Part shown: positions 61,537 to 64,000 of the stretch, in pieces | Layout: each line of letters begins with the position of its first letter | How positions within the stretch are numbered: position 1 is the stretch's first letter | Assembly (NCBI GenBank): GCA_013397435.1 | Contig: VZRG01001631.1 | Coordinates: 1 to 64,000, forward strand | From: Erythrocercus mccallii | Lineage: Eukaryota; Chordata; Aves; Passeriformes; Dicruridae | Length of the DNA stretch: 64,000 nt | Direction of reading: 5' to 3' | The notes under the pieces: generated by a model | Database searches by the model: none | Seen by the model: the letters and a program-made list of their open reading frames with translations, nothing else | What the model was told of the DNA's origin: nothing | Program-made: the position numbers and the translations under genes

Positions 61537-62061
61537 GTGAGATTCTGCTTTCCTACGCATGTGCTCTCCACAGCATCTAATGAACAGTGTGTAGAGTAAA
61601 TAGAAAGGACAGAATACAGGAATTTTTCCATTTCTGGTGAAAACTGTACTAATTCATTTCTGTCCCTGCTGCGTTCTTAGTCTGGGTATAGTATGACCTC
61701 TGCCATAGGAGCAGAGGTGGGTGTGATCATGTGAATGAGAAATGCAGATAAGCTGCTTGGATCACTCAGCTTTCCTCTGATTTAGTACTTCTGCTTGCAG
61801 GCTTCATGTGATTGATATTGAATGGATCTCTTAATTATTCTCTTTTTCTGTCCCCTTGAAGTTATTTAAGGTTTCAAGTTTTTTGTAGAGCTGTGTTGTG
61901 TATACAGTTTCTTTGAAGCTTTGCATGTCCATCCCAAGCTTCAGGCATTTGCTTCTTACATAATAGTTTCTTACTGTTTTATTTACTCTGAGTAGCTGTC
62001 TTGCAATGTGTGATGAAACTGCATTTTCCTGTTACTCTCCTCATTCACGGTCACTCTTCAG

Positions 62062-62118
62062 TTTTCAGGCTGGACAACCAACATAGTGGATATTGTCTTG
62101 GCACATCATTTTGGCCAT
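62062..62118 (+). CDS. NDRG3: NDRG3 exon 9: residues 178-196
   Basis: 57 bases, phase 0 at both ends. Acceptor CTCTTCAG, donor CAT|GTAAGT. It reads FSGWTTNIVDIVLAHHFGH, part of the helical cap. Human NDRG3 has Leu178, Leu181 and Gln196 as I recall; here they are Phe, Trp and His. A second AG just inside (TTTTCAG|GC) would drop FS and break the frame, so the first acceptor is preferred. Confidence 0.93.
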
Positions 62119-63305
62119 GTAAGTACCCAGCAGATGCTAATGTTGCCTGTGCAACTGTACGTGGAGCTATAACTTCTGTATAGGTCTGTTCCCAAATAGT
62201 TCTGGTCCATCAGGTAAGGGTTTCCACAAGTAGTACCATTTTCTCTGTGTGTCAAGCTCACATCAGGGTTGGCATGCTGGGAGGCACACACATCCTCACT
62301 CTTGCCCTAACTGTCTCCAGGCCATGCACTGGTGATAGAACTCCTTTGTGGTGCCCAGGACACTGTCCACAGAAACAAATGGTAGCCAGTTCTCTGTAGC
62401 CAACATAAAAGCCTTTGGACTGTGGATAGAGCACAGCTGAGAGATGGTAGTGGGATCTTGTATCTGTCCAGATGTTGAACTGCTGCATTCTGCTTTTCAT
62501 CTTACCCTTCAGTTTCAGCAGAGGCAAAACAGCCCCTTCTGAAAACTTTGGAAACAGCACTGCCTTCTGTTTGGGATTAGCTGTCTCTCAACCGGCAAGC
62601 TTACTGGGCTTACAGGGATAATGCCTTGTGCACACAGTATATGCCACACAGCAGATCAGTCCCTGACTTGAAGTCTTCTTGCAACAACACATCAGCACTA
62701 AAAGGAATGCTTCCTTCTCCAGCACTGCTTCCTCCTGTGCACATGCTGTTCTCTTCCCACTATCAAGCCCCTTTATTGTATGTAGTGCTTCCTTGCATTT
62801 CCTACTCTCTCTGGCTCTCTCAGAATGTAGTTTCTTCTTAGAACTGGGTGCTGGAATTGAACTTTCCTTTGGTCAAAGTCTTACAGCTTACGTATTTTTT
62901 TACTTTATTACATTTATTAGTATTATTACATACTTTGCTTCTTAAACATTAGGTGTAAGTGGAAGACCTGCCTAACACAGAGTGATTTGTATCCATGTAA
63001 GCATTACTGAGGCTTGGGAGTTAACTTATTCCATCTTAGGATACCTGTACTCTTGCAGTAGCTTGTGCACTGCCAGTTGTAAAAGTGTAGTCACATTACC
63101 AAAGCATGGCATGTACCAGCACATCACATAAACACCTCATGTCTCTGGGATCCTTATGCAGTCAGGAGTCGCTGCCCTGTGTGTCACTGTTCACAGGGAA
63201 TGACGTGTATGGACATGCTTTAATGCTTTGGTATTTTTATGACTGTTGCTTCTTTACTTGTGAAAAGTATGTTTCCTGTTTTTCAATTTTTCTGCTTTTG
63301 TACAG

Positions 63306-63409
63306 GAGGAACTGCAGGCAAATCTGGATTTGATCCAAACATACAGGCTTCATATTGCCCAGGATATTAACCAAGATAACCTTCAGCTGTTCCTCACCTC
63401 ATACAACAG
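63306..63409 (+). CDS. NDRG3: NDRG3 exon 10: residues 197-230 plus two bases of 231
   Basis: 104 bases. Acceptor TTTTGTACAG, donor ACAG|GTATAG, the weakest donor of the gene. It reads EELQANLDLIQTYRLHIAQ then DINQDNLQLFLTSYN, the cap-domain helices. Confidence 0.95.
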
Positions 63410-63797
63410 GTATAGGATACCTTTTTGCCTGACAGACAGCTCTCATAGCTTCCCTGCTCGGTAGATTTGCTGCCATATGTATTATCCTGTTGGGTATTGT
63501 TTCAGGGGAACCTTTGTCCTAAGCCTCGTCTTCAGCTGTTACCCTGAGCCAAGCCTAGCCCTTGTGTCTGCCCCCAGACCCTGTCACACCTCAGTAGCTC
63601 ATCTCTGGGCACACAGCAATGCCATAAGAAGACGGATCCTGTTTTCTGGGGATGACTGCTGGGCCTCCTGCTCAGGGCATGACACATGGAGCTGCTTGGG
63701 TGCTGGAGCCATTACTCGTGGTTGGATTTTGTGTGCCCCCATGATAATCGGTTTCCTCTGCAGATTTAATGGAGAATTGTTCTGTTTTGTCTTTCAG

Positions 63798-63863
63798 TCG
63801 AAAAGACCTGGAAATTGAGAGACCAGTTGTTGGTGTCAATGAAATGATTGCAAAAACACTCAA
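63798..63863 (+). CDS. NDRG3: NDRG3 exon 11: residues 231-252 plus two bases of 253
   Basis: 66 bases. Acceptor GTCTTTCAG, donor CTCAA|GTAAGT. It reads SRKDLEIERPVVGVNEMIAK then TL. After ERP the sequence (VVGVNEMIAKTL) differs from the human ILGQNDNKSKTL as I remember it; this loop is the most variable part seen. The remaining residues (about 120, including the phosphorylated, Ser/Thr-rich C-terminus) lie beyond the window. Confidence 0.94.
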
Positions 63864-64000
63864 GTAAGTTGTCTGAATCAGCCTATCTCAGTTGCTGACT
63901 GTGCAGTCTCTTCAGCAGAAAAGAAGTTGCTTCTCAGCAAGAACTGCACCAAGCCCAAGCACTGCGAAGACTGTCCAAGACAGTCTTAGGCCCTGTTACA
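63864..64000. other. NDRG3 intron 11, start
   Basis: Begins GTAAGT and is cut by the window edge. No next exon is visible. Confidence 0.85.

Noticed and set aside
1..64000. CRISPR arrays, operons, plasmid or phage features
   Set aside because: None present; the window is vertebrate nuclear DNA.

Overview
The window is vertebrate nuclear DNA, most likely from a songbird (passerine). Evidence: large introns, several CR1 LINE fragments with bird-type 3' ends, avian class II (ERVK-like) endogenous retroviruses, and LTR families that I recognise from memory as common in passerine genomes. The species cannot be named from the sequence. Nothing bacterial is present. Nearly all listed short ORFs are chance frames in intron or repeat DNA.

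The only host gene I can support is NDRG3 (N-myc downstream-regulated family, alpha/beta-hydrolase fold) on the + strand. A CpG-island promoter and non-coding exon 1 lie at about 4860-5500 (donor after 5132). Ten coding exons follow, at 35840-35944, 41427-41462, 58035-58140, 58819-58939, 59427-59489, 59814-59874, 61450-61536, 62062-62118, 63306-63409 and 63798-63863. All have GT/AG boundaries and compatible phases. They encode the first 252 complete residues and two bases of codon 253. The gene runs off the right edge, so the C-terminal third is absent.

Layout: 1-3747 holds a degraded endogenous retrovirus on the minus strand (protease, dUTPase, gag, 5' LTR), cut by the left edge. 4116-4470 is a CR1 copy and 4860-5500 the NDRG3 promoter. 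Intron 1 (5133-35839, 30.7 kb) contains a second provirus of the same family in sense orientation (13468-19136, both LTRs present, gag and pol broken), ancient and young CR1 pieces, a TA microsatellite, and an LTR-like element broken by an assembly gap (30478-30687). Intron 2 carries a 1.4-kb sense LTR. Intron 3 (16.6 kb) carries a solo LTR with a perfect 5-bp target duplication, CR1 pieces, and an LTR/GC-rich cluster with a 690-base gap (54319-55008). From 58 kb on, the exons are closely spaced.

I found no new gene system. The points worth a second look are: an upstream ORF that would span the NDRG3 exon 1-exon 2 junction; two proviruses of one family in opposite orientation on either side of the NDRG3 promoter; the unusual GC- and proline-rich gag segment they share; and several NDRG3 residues that differ from the human protein as I remember it.
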